DNA of 64,000 bases. Source: Sphingomonas oleivorans (GTDB lineage: Bacteria > Pseudomonadota > Alphaproteobacteria > Sphingomonadales > Sphingomonadaceae). A program made the translations under genes and the position numbers. The stretch's first letter is position 1, and every line of letters starts with the position of its first letter. Of the stretch, positions 63,160-64,000 are shown piece after piece. The stretch is from the NCBI RefSeq assembly GCF_003050615.1, contig NZ_NWBU01000007.1:1-64000 (forward strand), in the 5' to 3' direction. The notes beneath the pieces were generated by a model that ran no database searches, was not told the DNA's origin, and was given only the letters and a program-made list of their open reading frames with translations.

Positions 63160-64000
63160 TCGCCGAACAGCTCGGCTTCCCCGGGCTGCTCAACCTCATT
63201 CGCTACATCACCTTCCGGGCGGGCGCAGCGGCGGTCACCGCGCTGTTCATCGGCCTCATCATCGGGCCGAAGTTCATCGGCTGGCTGCGCATGCGGCAGG
63301 GCAAGGGCCAGCCGATCCGTTCGGATGGCCCCCAGACGCATCTCGCCAAGGTCGGCACGCCCACCATGGGCGGGCTGATGATCCTCACGGCGGTCACCAT
63401 CTCGCTCCTGCTCTGGATGGACATTTCGAACCGCTATACCTGGGCTTGTCTGCTCGTGACGCTCGGCTTCGGGCTGATCGGCTTCCTCGACGATTATGAC
63501 AAGGTGAAGAAGCGCAGCCACAAGGGCGTGTCCGGCAGGACGCGTCTGGCCATGGAATTCGCCATTGCCGGCGTCGCGAGCTGGATCATCATTTCGGGCA
63601 GCAGCACCGCGCTCTACGTGCCCTTCTATAACGGGCCGGTGATCGATCTGGGCCCGCTCTATATCTTCTTCGCGGCCTTCATCATCGTCGGCTTCGGCAA
63701 TGCCGTGAACCTGACGGACGGGCTGGACGGGCTTGCGACCATGCCCGTCGTGATCGCCAGCCTCGCCTTCTTCGTCATCACCTATATGGTCGGCAATGCC
63801 CGTTTCGCGGACTATCTCGGCATTCCGCATGTGCTGGGCGCGGGCGATCTCACGGTGCTCACCGCCGCGATCATCGGCGGCGGCCTCGCCTTCCTCTGGT
63901 TCAACGCGCCGCCCGCCGCCGTCTTCATGGGCGATACGGGCAGCCTCGCGCTTGGCGGCGCGCTCGGCGCGATCGCGGTGGTCGCGCATCATGAGATCGT
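63147..64000 (+). CDS. mraY: Phospho-MurNAc-pentapeptide translocase MraY (cut by window end)
   Basis: The first 284 codons of the membrane enzyme that makes lipid [16 protein letters not shown], the catalytic [29 protein letters not shown] and [12 protein letters not shown] (nucleotide/Mg site) are all present. About 70 C-terminal residues lie beyond the window. Confidence 0.95.
   Translation, partial: MLYLIAEQLGFPGLLNLIRYITFRAGAAAVTALFIGLIIGPKFIGWLRMRQGKGQPIRSDGPQTHLAKVGTPTMGGLMILTAVTISLLLWMDISNRYTWACLLVTLGFGLIGFLDDYDKVKKRSHKGVSGRTRLAMEFAIAGVASWIIISGSSTALYVPFYNGPVIDLGPLYIFFAAFIIVGFGNAVNLTDGLDGLATMPVVIASLAFFVITYMVGNARFADYLGIPHVLGAGDLTVLTAAIIGGGLAFLWFNAPPAAVFMGDTGSLALGGALGAIAVVAHHEI

Noticed and set aside
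1-64000. CRISPR arrays
   Set aside because: No regularly spaced repeat-spacer series was seen; the only short-period repeat is the 10-bp set before mraZ.

Overview
The window is about 64 kb of GC-rich chromosome from an alphaproteobacterium, most probably a sphingomonad. The reasons are the gene run nfuA-tsaB-rimI-fur-miaB-phoH-ybeY-corC-lnt-metK-trmB, two Ros/MucR-type regulators, the dcw order mraZ-rsmH-ftsL-ftsI-murE-murF-mraY, a compact atypical type II secretion locus, and plasmid-type DUF736/DUF932/ParB relics. No search could be run; genus-level placement is inference.

Layout. 1-7.9 kb (minus strand): a very large animal-type heme peroxidase with RTX calcium-binding repeats (its 3' end lies outside the window), a SCO1/SenC copper chaperone, and two adjacent cupredoxin/multicopper-oxidase proteins whose copper motifs look complementary. 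8.1-18.1 kb: a type II secretion system in two divergent operons (gspG-J-K-L-M-C-D on minus, gspE-F-I on plus). 18.1-27.0 kb: a decayed island of plasmid or integrative-element origin. It carries truncated RepB and ParB genes flanking a deleted IS3-family element, DUF736 and DUF932 genes, a GmrSD-type restriction gene remnant, an intact-looking AbiE toxin-antitoxin pair and a tyrosine recombinase. 27.1-40.1 kb: the conserved housekeeping run, transcribed leftward, interrupted by a VOC protein and a sorbosone-dehydrogenase-like protein. 40.3-45.4 kb: an EmrB/EmrA/NodT tripartite efflux pump with a divergent TetR regulator and two matching operator-like sites. 45.7-50.3 kb: a CDP-alcohol phosphotransferase, HIT protein, two nucleotidyltransferases and a CDP-glycerol-glycerophosphotransferase-like protein, which look like one uncharacterised phospho-headgroup or envelope pathway. 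50.3-56.3 kb: AlkA, a 2Fe-2S ferredoxin, RlmB, tRNA-Tyr, a second MucR, cysteine synthase and two membrane proteins of unknown role. 56.3-64 kb: the start of the division and cell-wall (dcw) cluster, headed by a DnaA box and a 10-bp-periodic repeat resembling MraZ operator boxes, and cut by the window end inside mraY.

The most unusual items are the apparently split multicopper oxidase beside a MopA-like peroxidase (possible manganese or phenolic oxidation), the CDP-alcohol/nucleotidyltransferase cluster, and the layered palindromes of the decayed island.
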